DNA from: Planctomycetia bacterium
GTDB lineage: Bacteria; Planctomycetota; Brocadiia; Brocadiales; Brocadiaceae
Direction of reading: 5' to 3'
DNA length: 64,000 bases
Assembly (NCBI GenBank): GCA_015075005.1
Contig: JABTVC010000002.1
Location: 1,222,259-1,286,258 of the forward strand
The translations under genes and the position numbers were made by a program. Below the pieces are notes generated by a model. It saw nothing but the letters and a program-made list of their open reading frames with translations, had not been told where the DNA came from and made no database searches. Below are positions 34,545 to 42,731 of the stretch, one piece after another; within the stretch, counting starts at the first letter, position 1, and the number at the start of each line of letters is the position of its first letter.

Positions 34545-35878
34545 TTGGGAGACCTACAAGCAATACCGAAATCGCAAAAGAGCGATGAGGAAAGAGTCCG
34601 AGACTTTCAGCGTAAACTATATCGAAAAGCCAAACAGGAAGAAGGATTTCGCTTTTATGTATTGTATGACAAGGTGAGAATGTTGCATTTTTGAGAGAGG
34701 CGTACAAAGCGTTGCAAAGCCAATGGAGGAAGCGCCAGGGCAGAACGGGATTACATTTGAAGATGTGGAGTCATACGGGGTGAGAAGTTTCTTGGAGAAT
34801 AGAGAACTTGAAAACAAAACCTACGAACCACAGCCGGTACTGAGAGTACATACCTAAAACCAACGGTAAGAGACGACCATTGGGAATCCCTGTGATAAAA
34901 GACAGGGTAGTGCAGATGAGTGTAAAGCTTGTAATAGAGCCGATATTCGAAGCAGACTTTGAAGATAGCTCCTACGGATTCCGACCAAGGCGTTCAGCGG
35001 GCGATGCTGTGAAGAAAATCAAAGAAAAACTGCGAGAAGGAAAACAGAGGTATTTGATGCAGACCTTAGTTCTTATTTGACACGATACCGCACAAGGAAT
35101 TATTACTGTTAATAGGGATGAGGATAAGCGACAAGAACGTACTGCACTTGATAAAATGTGGTTAAAAGCACCGGTAGTAGAGGAAAGCAAACCAGGTGGC
35201 GGGAGGAAAAATAAGATAGGAACACCGCAGGAAGCGTAATATCACCATTATTAGCAAACATATATCTGCACATGCTCGACAAAGCAGTCAATAGAGAGAA
35301 TGGGGTTTTCTATAAGTATGGGATAACAATCATACGTTATGCGGATGATTGGTATTGATAACAAAGCGAAACACCTCGTGAAGCATTAGACTATCTCGAC
35401 AGGTTGTTAAAGAAGTTAAAGCTGAGTCTTAACGAGGATAAAGAGTAAAATAGTAAAAGCTGAAGAAGAGCTTTGACTTTCTCGGACATACCATATCCTT
35501 CTCAGAAGATTTGTTTGGCAGGAAACACAAGAAATACTGGAACATAGAACCAAGCAAGAAATCACAAAAGAAGGTTAGGAAAAGATAGAAACTACCTCAA
35601 GAGCAATGGGCATAAAGCGGCGGAAAAGTAGCTAATGAATTGAATGCAATAACAATAGGATGGATAAATTACTTCACAACAGAGGAGTAACGTATCCAAA
35701 CAAGGCGAAAAGAGACCTACGATATTATCTTTTCAAGAGATTGACGAGATATTATAAGAGGAAAAGTCAGCGCAGGAGCAAGCTCTATAATCGAGGAGCG
35801 TTTAAGGAATTAGTCAATAGATATGGGCTAATAGACCCAACAAAATATGTTCCTGTCAGACAACCTGTGAAAGCTTAA
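34545..35878 (+). pseudogene. ltrA: Group II intron reverse transcriptase/maturase, multiply frameshifted
   Basis: From TTG 34545 (AGGAGG upstream) several frames give RT motifs in order: [77 protein letters not shown] (catalytic YADD) and FLGHTISF. The maturase end WINYFTTEEVTYPNKAKRDL to YVPVRQPVKA stops at 35878. At least five frame changes or stops interrupt it. Some may be consensus errors, but the number suggests true decay. Confidence 0.85.
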
Positions 35879-35894
35879 GAAGAAGACTGTCGGA

Positions 35895-35928
35895 AAGCCG
35901 TGTGCGGGAAAATCGCATGCACGGTTTG
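35895..35928 (+). ncRNA. Group II intron domain V
   Basis: AAGCCGTGTGCGG-GAAA-ATCGCATGCACGGTTTG matches the conserved 34-base domain V hairpin (consensus GAGCCGTATGCGGTGAAAGTCGCACGTACGGTTC in form). It provides the catalytic core, including the AGC-like triad at its base. It lies directly after the maturase stop. Confidence 0.85.
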
Positions 35929-36071
35929 ACGAGGGGGCAGATGATAAGTATATGGCGGAGATATGGTGGCACTGGCGGGAAACCAGCCAGCAAACAGAGA
36001 AAACAAACTTCTGCCTAAGTTCTCGTCGTCTGTTTCTACTCTACCGTAAATCTGCGGCTAAATAATTATTC

Positions 36072-36286
36072 TGCCACGGATTTTGCGCAGGCTGAAAGAC
36101 TTTTGGTCACAGATCTACGCTGATGAGCACGGATAGATTGAAATACAAAGATATTAATTACAGATATTATCATTGAAATAAAGGCTATGAGTCAGGGAAT
36201 TGTCAGTGACAGTCTGTGTCAAGAAGTTTTTAGTCTGTGTAAGTCAGTGGCTGAAAGTCTTTAAGTCCGTGTCTATCTGTGGCTGA
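36072..36286. repeat. Dispersed repeat R2, left flank of the toxin-antitoxin pair
   Basis: About 180 bases (36105-36286) align almost throughout with R3 (36948-37130): CACAGATCTACGC-GATGAGC, GGATAGATTGAAATACAAAG, CAGATATTATCATTGAAATA and the closing AGTCTGTGTAAGTC phrases. The 36072-36104 part also matches R1. The two copies are direct repeats bracketing the genes at 36398-36935. Confidence 0.8.
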
Positions 36287-36397
36287 AACAGCATAACTTA
36301 TGATTCGCTTGACAAATGATTAGCCTGGGCATATTATAAATTAAAAGATTACAAGAATTATAATTTATAAATTTAAAAAACCATGAGGAGGACTAAG

Positions 36398-36681
36398 ATG
36401 CCGCTCGTTAAGATCAAACAAAATTATCAAATTACCATACCGCAAGAGCTTCGCAAGAAGTTTAACGTTTCAATCGGTGATTACTTAGAAATAGAAAGCC
36501 AGAAAGAGGGTTTGGTGATAAAACCTGTGAAGGTTATTCACCCTGACCAGTCGTATTTTATACCCCGGAATGGCAGAAGAAAGAGGCGGAAGCGGACGAG
36601 GCTATTGCCAAGGGCGAGGTATGGGAGGCCTTTGATAATGCGAAAGATGCAATCAAGGCTCTTAAAAAGGCCAAGATATGA
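36398..36681 (+). CDS. AbrB/MazE-type antitoxin (frameshifted)
   Basis: ATG 36398 follows GAGGAGG at ideal distance. The N-terminus [20 protein letters not shown] then [10 protein letters not shown] is a swapped-hairpin AbrB DNA-binding fold. After HPDQSYF the frame is lost at a T4 run (36556-36559). One added T restores [20 protein letters not shown] and ALKKAKI, ending at a TGA that overlaps the toxin ATG. It should repress its own promoter and bind the toxin. The break may be a consensus error. Confidence 0.82.
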
Positions 36682-36935
36682 AACTCTTCTTTTCGAAGCC
36701 GTTCGTCAGGGATTACAGAAAACTGCCCAAACAAATTCAAACGGCGGTAGATAAACAAATAGAATTTTTTTTGTCTAACCCAAGCCACCCTTCTTTAAAT
36801 ATAAAAAAGATGAACGATCCACGAGATATATGGGAAGGGCGCATAACGAAATCTTACCGATTTACGTATCGTATCGAAGGGGACACCTGTATTTTACGCC
36901 GGGTGGGTACTCACGATGTTTTAAAAAATCCTTAA
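36678..36935 (+). CDS. RelE-superfamily toxin
   Basis: This 85-residue protein reads [20 protein letters not shown], then [20 protein letters not shown] and [20 protein letters not shown], a YafQ/RelE-like mRNA interferase pattern. The terminal [11 protein letters not shown] holds a candidate catalytic His. It overlaps the antitoxin stop by four bases and is intact. The pair lies exactly between direct repeats R2 and R3. Confidence 0.85.
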   Translation: MKLFFSKPFVRDYRKLPKQIQTAVDKQIEFFLSNPSHPSLNIKKMNDPRDIWEGRITKSYRFTYRIEGDTCILRRVGTHDVLKNP

Positions 36936-36947
36936 TGAAAACGATTT

Positions 36948-37130
36948 GGCCACAGATCTACGCCGATGAGCGCGGATAGATTGAAATACAAAGATAGTAC
37001 AGATATTATCATTGAAATAAAGGCTATGAGTCTGTGAATTGTCAGTGAAAGTCTGTGACCAGAAGTTTTAGTCTGTGTAAGTCCGTGTAAGTCTGTGGCT
37101 AAAAGCTTTTAAATCAGTGTCCATTTGTGG
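36948..37130. repeat. Dispersed repeat R3, right flank of the toxin-antitoxin pair
   Basis: A near-identical partner of R2 (36105-36286) in the same orientation. It ends at the very start of the methyltransferase gene, so that gene's leader is repeat-derived. Short related phrases also appear at 38640 and 57485. Confidence 0.8.
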
Positions 37131-37141
37131 CGAAATACCTT

Positions 37142-38632
37142 ATGTTTTTTTCTTCCTTCCAAAATCCGGATGATTTCAAACGTCTTCGGGACGTGTTTGA
37201 AGCAGCACGTTATACCGATGCAGCGATCCTCGAAGCATTGGGAGTTAAGGATTTCCCTTCGATTCGGGGAGCGGATGTACCCCTTTTGCTGCGTCGAACC
37301 AATCGTGGTACACCACTTGACACCTTCATACGTCTGTTCCTCATTGAAGTGCCGTGTGATCTTGCTGCGGCCGAGCAGGCTTTTCGACCAATGCGGCTTG
37401 AAAAATTAATAGAATCCGGCCTTATTCATGTTGACGGTATGCTGGTGAAAGCGGCTGTCAAATTACTGCCATTCAAGGGGCTCCTCTTGGCATTCGACTC
37501 GCCCCGAATGCTTCAATCGGACCTGCGCCAAAATTATGTTATGGGCATTGGCCGCAGCACGCTGACCCTGGCCAATCTTACGGTGCGAAAGCAAGCCGGG
37601 ATGGCCCTTGACCTGGGTACAGGCTGCGGTATTCAGGCCTTTCTTGCTGCCAGGCACAGTAGCCATGTCCTCGCCGTGGACAAAAACCCTCGTGCGGTAC
37701 ACATGACAACGTTTAATGCAAGGCTGAATGGATTGTCAAACATTGAGTGTCTCGAAGGAGACCTTTTCGGACCTGTCTGGGGACGCATGCTTGATCTGGT
37801 AATTACGAACCCGCCGTTTGTTATATCGCCGGAAATGAAGTACATTTACCGCGACAGCGGGATGGCGGCAGACCAGGTCTGCCAGAAGATCGTCCGCCAG
37901 GTTCCACAGTTTCTGAACGAAGGCGGCTATTGTCACATCCTGTGTAACTGGACGGAACATGCCGGGCATGATTGGAGAGAACGGCTTCAAACCTGGTTTA
38001 AAGGAACGGGTTGTGATGTATGGGTAATACGCTCGGAGACACGAGATGCGGCGGCATATGCCTTCACCTGGATTCAACACACAGAAAAGGCAGAACCCGA
38101 ACAATTCGCCCAGCGCTTTGAAAAATGGATGGCATACTACGATCAACAGGGTATTACCGCCATGGGCGCAGGTTTGATTACGATGCGCCGGTTGGCTAAA
38201 GATAAAAACTGGTACCGGGCTGATGATGCCCCTGAAAAGATGCTTGGGGCATGTGGTGATTACCTTGTGCAAGGATTTGAGTTGCGGGATTTCCTGGAGA
38301 CTATTCAGGACGATTCACTGTTGCTTGATACAAGATTTCAGATTTCGCCTGATGTCCTTCTGGAGCGCAGGGCAAAACCAACCCCTGAGGGATGGGTGGA
38401 TGAAACAGTCCAATTGCGTCTGGAGCGAGGCCTTGCCTACTCCGGAAACATTGACCCTTTCATGGCAAATATGATAATCAAATGTGATGGTCAGCGACAG
38501 CTTAAAGACCTGTTATTCGAAATGGCTAATGCCCTTGGTGTCGAACTTGCGAAAATTACCCCCACTTTTTGCCACGTGGCTCGTGGTCTCATTGAGCGTG
38601 GATTTCTGCTGCCGCGCGATTTTACATGCTGA
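37142..38632 (+). CDS. SAM-dependent methyltransferase, HemK/small-domain type
   Basis: This protein of about 496 residues has a helical N-terminal domain, a SAM-binding motif MALDLGTGCGIQAFLAARHS (about residue 155) and LVITNPPFVISPE, the NPPF motif of N-methyltransferases such as HemK/PrmC and RsmC. The C-terminal 200 residues look like a winged-helix-containing region without a known function. ATG 37142 is preferred; a GTG at 37127 lies inside repeat R3, and neither has a ribosome-binding site. Substrate unknown; it may methylate protein glutamine or rRNA. No operon partner. Confidence 0.78.
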   Translation: MFFSSFQNPDDFKRLRDVFEAARYTDAAILEALGVKDFPSIRGADVPLLLRRTNRGTPLDTFIRLFLIEVPCDLAAAEQAFRPMRLEKLIESGLIHVDGMLVKAAVKLLPFKGLLLAFDSPRMLQSDLRQNYVMGIGRSTLTLANLTVRKQAGMALDLGTGCGIQAFLAARHSSHVLAVDKNPRAVHMTTFNARLNGLSNIECLEGDLFGPVWGRMLDLVITNPPFVISPEMKYIYRDSGMAADQVCQKIVRQVPQFLNEGGYCHILCNWTEHAGHDWRERLQTWFKGTGCDVWVIRSETRDAAAYAFTWIQHTEKAEPEQFAQRFEKWMAYYDQQGITAMGAGLITMRRLAKDKNWYRADDAPEKMLGACGDYLVQGFELRDFLETIQDDSLLLDTRFQISPDVLLERRAKPTPEGWVDETVQLRLERGLAYSGNIDPFMANMIIKCDGQRQLKDLLFEMANALGVELAKITPTFCHVARGLIERGFLLPRDFTC

Positions 38633-38769
38633 TTTTATTTAGCCGCAGATTTATACAGACTAAAAAATATTTGCAATTTCTTAATTACTATTATATAAGT
38701 GGAAAAACATTCTTTCATTGATCAATACCACCTATCTTTTTACACTTGCAGACTTGTGTGTCACGACAT

Positions 38770-38827
38770 AAAAGTGTGACATGGCACACAAGTGTGACGT
38801 CACATAAGTGTGCCATGTCACACTTTT
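38770..38827. promoter_or_regulatory. 58-bp near-perfect palindrome upstream of the T6SS operon
   Basis: The outer 19-base arms (38770-38788, 38809-38827) are perfectly complementary, and the centre is the palindrome TGTGACGTCACA. Over all 58 bases only three positions per arm mismatch. The unit GTGTGAC/GTCACAC or GTGTGCC/GGCACAC recurs five times. It could be a multi-site operator or a cruciform. As RNA it would form a long hairpin ending in T5, so a terminator for upstream transcription is also possible. Confidence 0.6.
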
Positions 38828-38958
38828 TATATGGTACTGCTGAATCGCTTCGCTAATTTGCATTTTCTATTATTTCACAAGCATCTGAAAATTAAAGCTT
38901 TGAGAAATAGTTTTTGAAATTTCCAGTTCCATCACACTAGGTATCTGAATTGCGTATC

Positions 38959-39060
38959 TTAAATATTACGATAAAGGCAAACCATGAGTGATCATGGGGC
39001 GCAAAGTGTAGGATCTTTAGATAAACATAAGTAAAGATAGCCTTACTGCCGAATGTTTAA
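38959..39060 (+). ncRNA. GEMM-I cyclic-di-GMP-type riboswitch aptamer
   Basis: P1 pairs TTAAATATT (38959-38967) with AATGTTTAA (39052-39060). GGCAAACC (38976-38983) and CGCAAAG (39000-39006), the most conserved GEMM-I blocks, flank a CCATGA/TCATGG stem capped by GUGA, a GNRA loop. A second stem ATCTTTA/TAAAGAT (39013-39019, 39032-39038) follows, then GATAGCC-TTACTGCCGAA, as in the GEMM-I 3' block. The 3' part overlaps the terminator arm at 39039-39049. The aptamer senses c-di-GMP or possibly cGAMP; I cannot fix the specificity base by eye. It precedes the T6SS operon. Confidence 0.85.
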
Positions 39061-39088
39061 AAAAATATTTTGCAGTAGGGCTTTTTTT
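39039..39088 (+). terminator. Riboswitch-controlled intrinsic terminator
   Basis: AGCCTTACTGC (39039-39049) pairs with GCAGTAGGGCT (39072-39082, one G-U), followed by seven T (39082-39088). The left arm belongs to the riboswitch aptamer, so folding of the aptamer and the terminator exclude each other. Ligand binding should therefore favour readthrough into the T6SS operon, an ON switch. This logic is inferred from the overlap. Confidence 0.8.
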
Positions 39089-39150
39089 GTTTTTAGGATA
39101 TGTGAAAAAAATATGTAATGAAACATGTTCAATTGGGTTAGAGTATCACG

Positions 39151-39161
39151 TGTCACGACAT
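39151..39161. promoter_or_regulatory. Repeated motif TGTCACGACAT before the first T6SS gene
   Basis: The same 11 bases occur at 38759-38769, next to the 58-bp palindrome. The core TGTC-AC-GACA is an inverted repeat. The two copies bracket the riboswitch. A regulator-binding site is possible but unproven. Confidence 0.35.
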
Positions 39162-39218
39162 GTAAAAACTTAATCTAGTTTAAAAGGTATGATTCAATAG
39201 ACCGTTTAGGGATTTACA

Positions 39219-41471
39219 ATGAACGACTATAGAAAGAAATATTCTTTACTTCTTTATTTGAATCGTTGCCAGAGTGGTACATATTTACGACCATCTCTTC
39301 AATGCCAGAATACCTCAATTCTCGAAAAAACACCTTTTCCTTTTTTAGTCACGGCAGAATCTGATCCCCTTGCTCGCCTCGTCGAGGCCAAGTTTGTAAC
39401 TGATGCTGACAGTGAGATACAGAAGGTGTTCCTCTTGGTTCAGAGAGATCAATACCTCATAACAAGGAACGAATTATGGCCCATTAACAATAGAGATGTT
39501 GAAGATGCCTGGCAAAAGGCATTTTCTTTTTATACAAGAGGAAATCAAAATACACCCCTTATAATTCTTTCAAATCAAATTAATGAAAAAGGGCAATTGG
39601 CGCAGATGTCTTCCCTTTTATTTTGTAAAACCAAACAAGTTTTTTTTCACCCACCCTGTCCAAAATGTGGACTTCTCTTGCAGCAATGTGAAGACGATGC
39701 CCTTCTTACCAGTTCAGGATTGCAGTCATACTCACAATCGCTGAAACGTTATTTGTTCTGCCCTGCCTGTTGTCCGGCAAGCGAACGCGATTTTTATGTG
39801 TGTGAATCAGACCGTTTTGACCCTCCGTCGGTTAAGGACCGCTGTGCTTTAATAAAGGAATTTGCACAATTACCCAAAAGGGGATGTGCGGATACTCAAT
39901 TCCCCTGTGGAGAATGTCCAAATCATCAGGAGTGTTTTGGCGCAGACTATAAGGTTTTAACAAGGATTGCACCTTTTTCCTTCTATCCCTTTTATATGTT
40001 TGTATTTCATGCCATGTCCTTAAATGCACAGGATTTTTTGTCTCTTGTCTCTGGCGCACCATTTGACGATATTGAAGCACCGCTGAAGACAAAACAGGAG
40101 TTTGGCAGGATACATTGTGTGAAGGCAATCAGGCAAAATTGTTTTGAAAAGGTACCTTTTCTCTATGATCGTGATGAAAGGCATTTCCTGGAAATATTGT
40201 ATTTAAAGCTTTCTTTCCTGGCAGGACTCCTTCAGAATTTCAGTTCAGGAAATAGCCTTTTTCTCCCCAAAGATTTGAGATTGTCCCTTGATCGAATTTG
40301 GGTTAAACTTGCCGAACAAGGCGGATTTCTTCCCTTTTTTTGGAACTTTAAGGTTAATTATATAGACATTAACAGGTATCTGACAGAAACACAATCACTC
40401 CCAAAACCACCTGCATCTGATGGTCTCTTCTCCTTTGGACTCGTTTGGTTTTATGCCCTTTTGGTCAATAAGCAACAGAATAGTGAAAAGGTCTATGGTT
40501 TTTTAGGAGAAATAATGGACCAAATGGATTTTCAGGATGAAGCTTCATTTGAAAAATTATGCAAGGAAGGTTTTCGTACTCCACTCCTTCCTGAGAATAT
40601 TTTCTGGAACCCTGAAGGAAAGGCGGTGAACAAGGATTGGCATATGCTCTGGGAGAGGGGGCTTCATTTAGGATGGTCTTTGTTAACGACGGCCTTCCGA
40701 GATCATAAAGAATGGTCTAAGACATTTTTTCAAAAAATAGAAGATTTAAGGGAAGAGGTCAAGTGTAACCTGTTGAGCAGAGAAAAAGAACGTCCTTTGG
40801 AAAGAGTAGGAGAGCCCCAGGAAATCCTTTCCAGATCGGAAGGGCCAAAGAAAGCCGATGTTCGTCCGCCTCCCAAGGTTTTGCACAAGGAAGAAACCGT
40901 AAATACCGCCCGTTCCGTCATGCTGGAAAACAGGGCAATTAATGAAATTCTCATGAAAATTAGTAAGAAATGGCAGACGGGAATTGGAAAAGAAAAGACC
41001 GATGCAAATGAAACCGTTACCCTTATCCTAAAGGATCTAAACAAAGAGTTTCACTTGAAAAAGGATAAAGCGACCAGGGAGGTCATTCCTGAGACAGTTA
41101 TCATTACGCCAGGAAAGGGAAAAAAAATCCTGAAGACAGATCCAATTCAGGAAGAATTGGATCAAACCGTTATTCTTTCTCGCGAGGGTTTACAAAAAGA
41201 ACGTTCCTCTGAAAAGGCAAAAGAGCCACAGGAAACCATTCCTGAAACGGTTATCATTGCACATCAGGAAGTAGACGCAGAGGCTTTAAGCACGTTCCCA
41301 AGGGTACAACCAAAAGATTCTTATATGAATGAAAAAGTGTTTTCTTCGAAAGAGAAAGATATATTGGAACAGGCAAATAAAAATAGTGAAAGAACTGATG
41401 AACCAGAGTTTATAGCCGAAACGGTTATCCTTAAACCAGAAAGGATAAAGAATAAAAATGGTAACAAGTGA
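39219..41471 (+). CDS. Cys-rich protein with C-terminal TVI repeats, first gene of T6SS operon
   Basis: This 750-residue protein is of no family I recognise. Residues 145-245 hold zinc-ribbon-like pairs: PPCPKCGLLL, FCPACCPAS, PCGECPNHQECFG. The middle 250-500 is helical and aromatic-rich. The last 150 residues are low-complexity and charged, with five similar motifs: NETVTLIL, PETVIITP, DQTVILSR, PETVIIAH and AETVILKP. These could be docking or phospho-Thr sites (FHA domains read T-x-x-I/L), but no kinase or FHA domain is encoded nearby. It is the first gene after the riboswitch and overlaps the next by 14 bases, so it belongs to the operon. Confidence 0.65.
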   Translation: MNDYRKKYSLLLYLNRCQSGTYLRPSLQCQNTSILEKTPFPFLVTAESDPLARLVEAKFVTDADSEIQKVFLLVQRDQYLITRNELWPINNRDVEDAWQKAFSFYTRGNQNTPLIILSNQINEKGQLAQMSSLLFCKTKQVFFHPPCPKCGLLLQQCEDDALLTSSGLQSYSQSLKRYLFCPACCPASERDFYVCESDRFDPPSVKDRCALIKEFAQLPKRGCADTQFPCGECPNHQECFGADYKVLTRIAPFSFYPFYMFVFHAMSLNAQDFLSLVSGAPFDDIEAPLKTKQEFGRIHCVKAIRQNCFEKVPFLYDRDERHFLEILYLKLSFLAGLLQNFSSGNSLFLPKDLRLSLDRIWVKLAEQGGFLPFFWNFKVNYIDINRYLTETQSLPKPPASDGLFSFGLVWFYALLVNKQQNSEKVYGFLGEIMDQMDFQDEASFEKLCKEGFRTPLLPENIFWNPEGKAVNKDWHMLWERGLHLGWSLLTTAFRDHKEWSKTFFQKIEDLREEVKCNLLSREKERPLERVGEPQEILSRSEGPKKADVRPPPKVLHKEETVNTARSVMLENRAINEILMKISKKWQTGIGKEKTDANETVTLILKDLNKEFHLKKDKATREVIPETVIITPGKGKKILKTDPIQEELDQTVILSREGLQKERSSEKAKEPQETIPETVIIAHQEVDAEALSTFPRVQPKDSYMNEKVFSSKEKDILEQANKNSERTDEPEFIAETVILKPERIKNKNGNK

Positions 41472-42225
41472 TAGTTCAGATCTTCTTAAGACAATGACTG
41501 AAGAAATCAGGATATTATATAATTCTGATCGTTCACAAGTACAAGCAGAAAAATTAATCGAAGACTATTTAGCATTGAAGTTGTATGAGACTCAGCCGGA
41601 TAAAAAAATGGATCTCTTGATGAAACTTACTCAGCAATTTAAAACTCAAAGCACGGAGAAAGAAACAACCTTCCCGCTTGAAGCAAAAGAATTTTCGCAT
41701 CTTTTTTCTCTGTTGTTGGGAAAAGAAATCTTTAAGGCCGACCTTTCCGCCGGCGACGGTATGGAAAAATTAGCAAAGTCCTTGCAAACGCTTTTTGATA
41801 CCCTAAACAAGATCATAAGCGTAATTCAGACCTCCTTATTCGGGGAAACGCTTAAATTTGAAACAATTCGACAGGTGATAGGGAATGACCTTGACAAAAA
41901 AGAGGAAGGAACAGAGTCTCTTCAAAACTATCTCGATCAAATCAAGAAGGCTTTTTTAGTTTCCCACAAGGCCTTTCAGCAAGCTGCGAATGCCAAGGTA
42001 AAACAAATTCTGGACGAATTAGACCCGGATCGTATCTCTGCATCGGTGAAGGGGGGGTTAAGATTTGGCGCCCTGCGCAGGGCGGAGCTTTTTGATATTT
42101 ATAAAGACAAATTTCTGGCCTGTAAAGGTTGGGTTGATTCGGGGCGTTTCAGGGATGAGATGTTAAGGGAATTTGAAAAGGTATGTCTGAAATTGTATAA
42201 AACGGAAATGAGAGGCACCAAATGA
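41458..42225 (+). CDS. TagH C-terminal-domain-like T6SS protein lacking FHA
   Basis: This 255-residue protein has a C-terminal half LDELDPDRISASVKGGLRFG, then ALRRAELFDIYKDKF and FRDEMLREFEKVCLKLYK. This resembles the C-terminal domain of T6SS FHA proteins (TagH/ImpI), where a P-x-x-I, K-x-x-LW-x-x-Y and F-x-x-x-F-x-x-AY pattern is found. No FHA domain is present at the N-terminus. It overlaps both neighbours by a few bases, showing translational coupling. A role in baseplate or sheath regulation is inferred. Confidence 0.62.
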   Translation: MVTSDSSDLLKTMTEEIRILYNSDRSQVQAEKLIEDYLALKLYETQPDKKMDLLMKLTQQFKTQSTEKETTFPLEAKEFSHLFSLLLGKEIFKADLSAGDGMEKLAKSLQTLFDTLNKIISVIQTSLFGETLKFETIRQVIGNDLDKKEEGTESLQNYLDQIKKAFLVSHKAFQQAANAKVKQILDELDPDRISASVKGGLRFGALRRAELFDIYKDKFLACKGWVDSGRFRDEMLREFEKVCLKLYKTEMRGTK

Positions 42226-42731
42226 AAAATACGATCAAGATGCTGCTCGTTGTTGCGCTTTTCTCTTGGCTTTGTTCATGTGCGAGTAGTGGTAGAAAGC
42301 CAGATTATGATATCTATGGTGAGGGGGCTGTCCGATTCCATATTAAAAGCGATCAGGATTTAAATTATTATAACGGAGAGCCGCATACGTTGATGCTCTG
42401 TGTTTATCAACTTCGTAGTTTGAATGCGTTTAACCAGTTGAAAGATGAAAAAGAAGGGTTGTCTAAATTACTAGAGTGCAGTAGTTTTGATTCAAGCGTG
42501 ACATCTTCCAAGTCGTTTGTAATTTATCCCGGAGAGGATGTATCTAAAACTTTAGACCGGGCCGAGGGCACTCAATATATTGGTATTGTAACCGGCTATT
42601 ATATGGCACAAAAAGATGAAGCGGTTCGTACCCATCAAATACCTGTTAGCTTTTTTGGGAAAAAGCCAAAGAAAGTAGATGCGGAACTTTCTTTGGGACG
42701 GGAAAAAATTAAAGGGTTCATGGGGAAATAA
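42222..42731 (+). CDS. tssJ: TssJ outer-membrane lipoprotein
   Basis: This 169-residue protein has a lipoprotein signal (MLLVVALFSWLCSC, lipobox with Cys about residue 20). The TssJ core follows: VRFHIKSDQDLNYYNGEPHT, LMLCVYQLRSLNAFNQL and KSFVIYPGEDVSKTLDRAEG. It anchors the TssLM trans-envelope complex at the outer membrane by binding the TssM C-terminus. It overlaps the previous gene by 4 bases and tssK by one base (TAATG). Intact. Confidence 0.92.
   Translation: MKNTIKMLLVVALFSWLCSCASSGRKPDYDIYGEGAVRFHIKSDQDLNYYNGEPHTLMLCVYQLRSLNAFNQLKDEKEGLSKLLECSSFDSSVTSSKSFVIYPGEDVSKTLDRAEGTQYIGIVTGYYMAQKDEAVRTHQIPVSFFGKKPKKVDAELSLGREKIKGFMGK

Larger units (their letters stand above)
34045..35990 (+). 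mobile_element. Degenerate group II intron
   Basis: A group II intron with structured 5' RNA begins near GTACGCC at 34045 and includes TTGGTGCAAATCCAACCCGCC. It encodes a broken reverse transcriptase and ends with a recognisable domain V at 35895-35928. Exact ends are uncertain; the 3' end probably lies shortly after domain VI, near 35990. It sits between dispersed repeats R1 and R2, outside any gene. The RNA may fold, but the maturase is inactivated. Confidence 0.78.

Noticed and set aside
34045-35990. Retron or diversity-generating retroelement
   Set aside because: RT motifs, maturase end and domain V fit a group II intron; no template repeat or msr/msd was seen.
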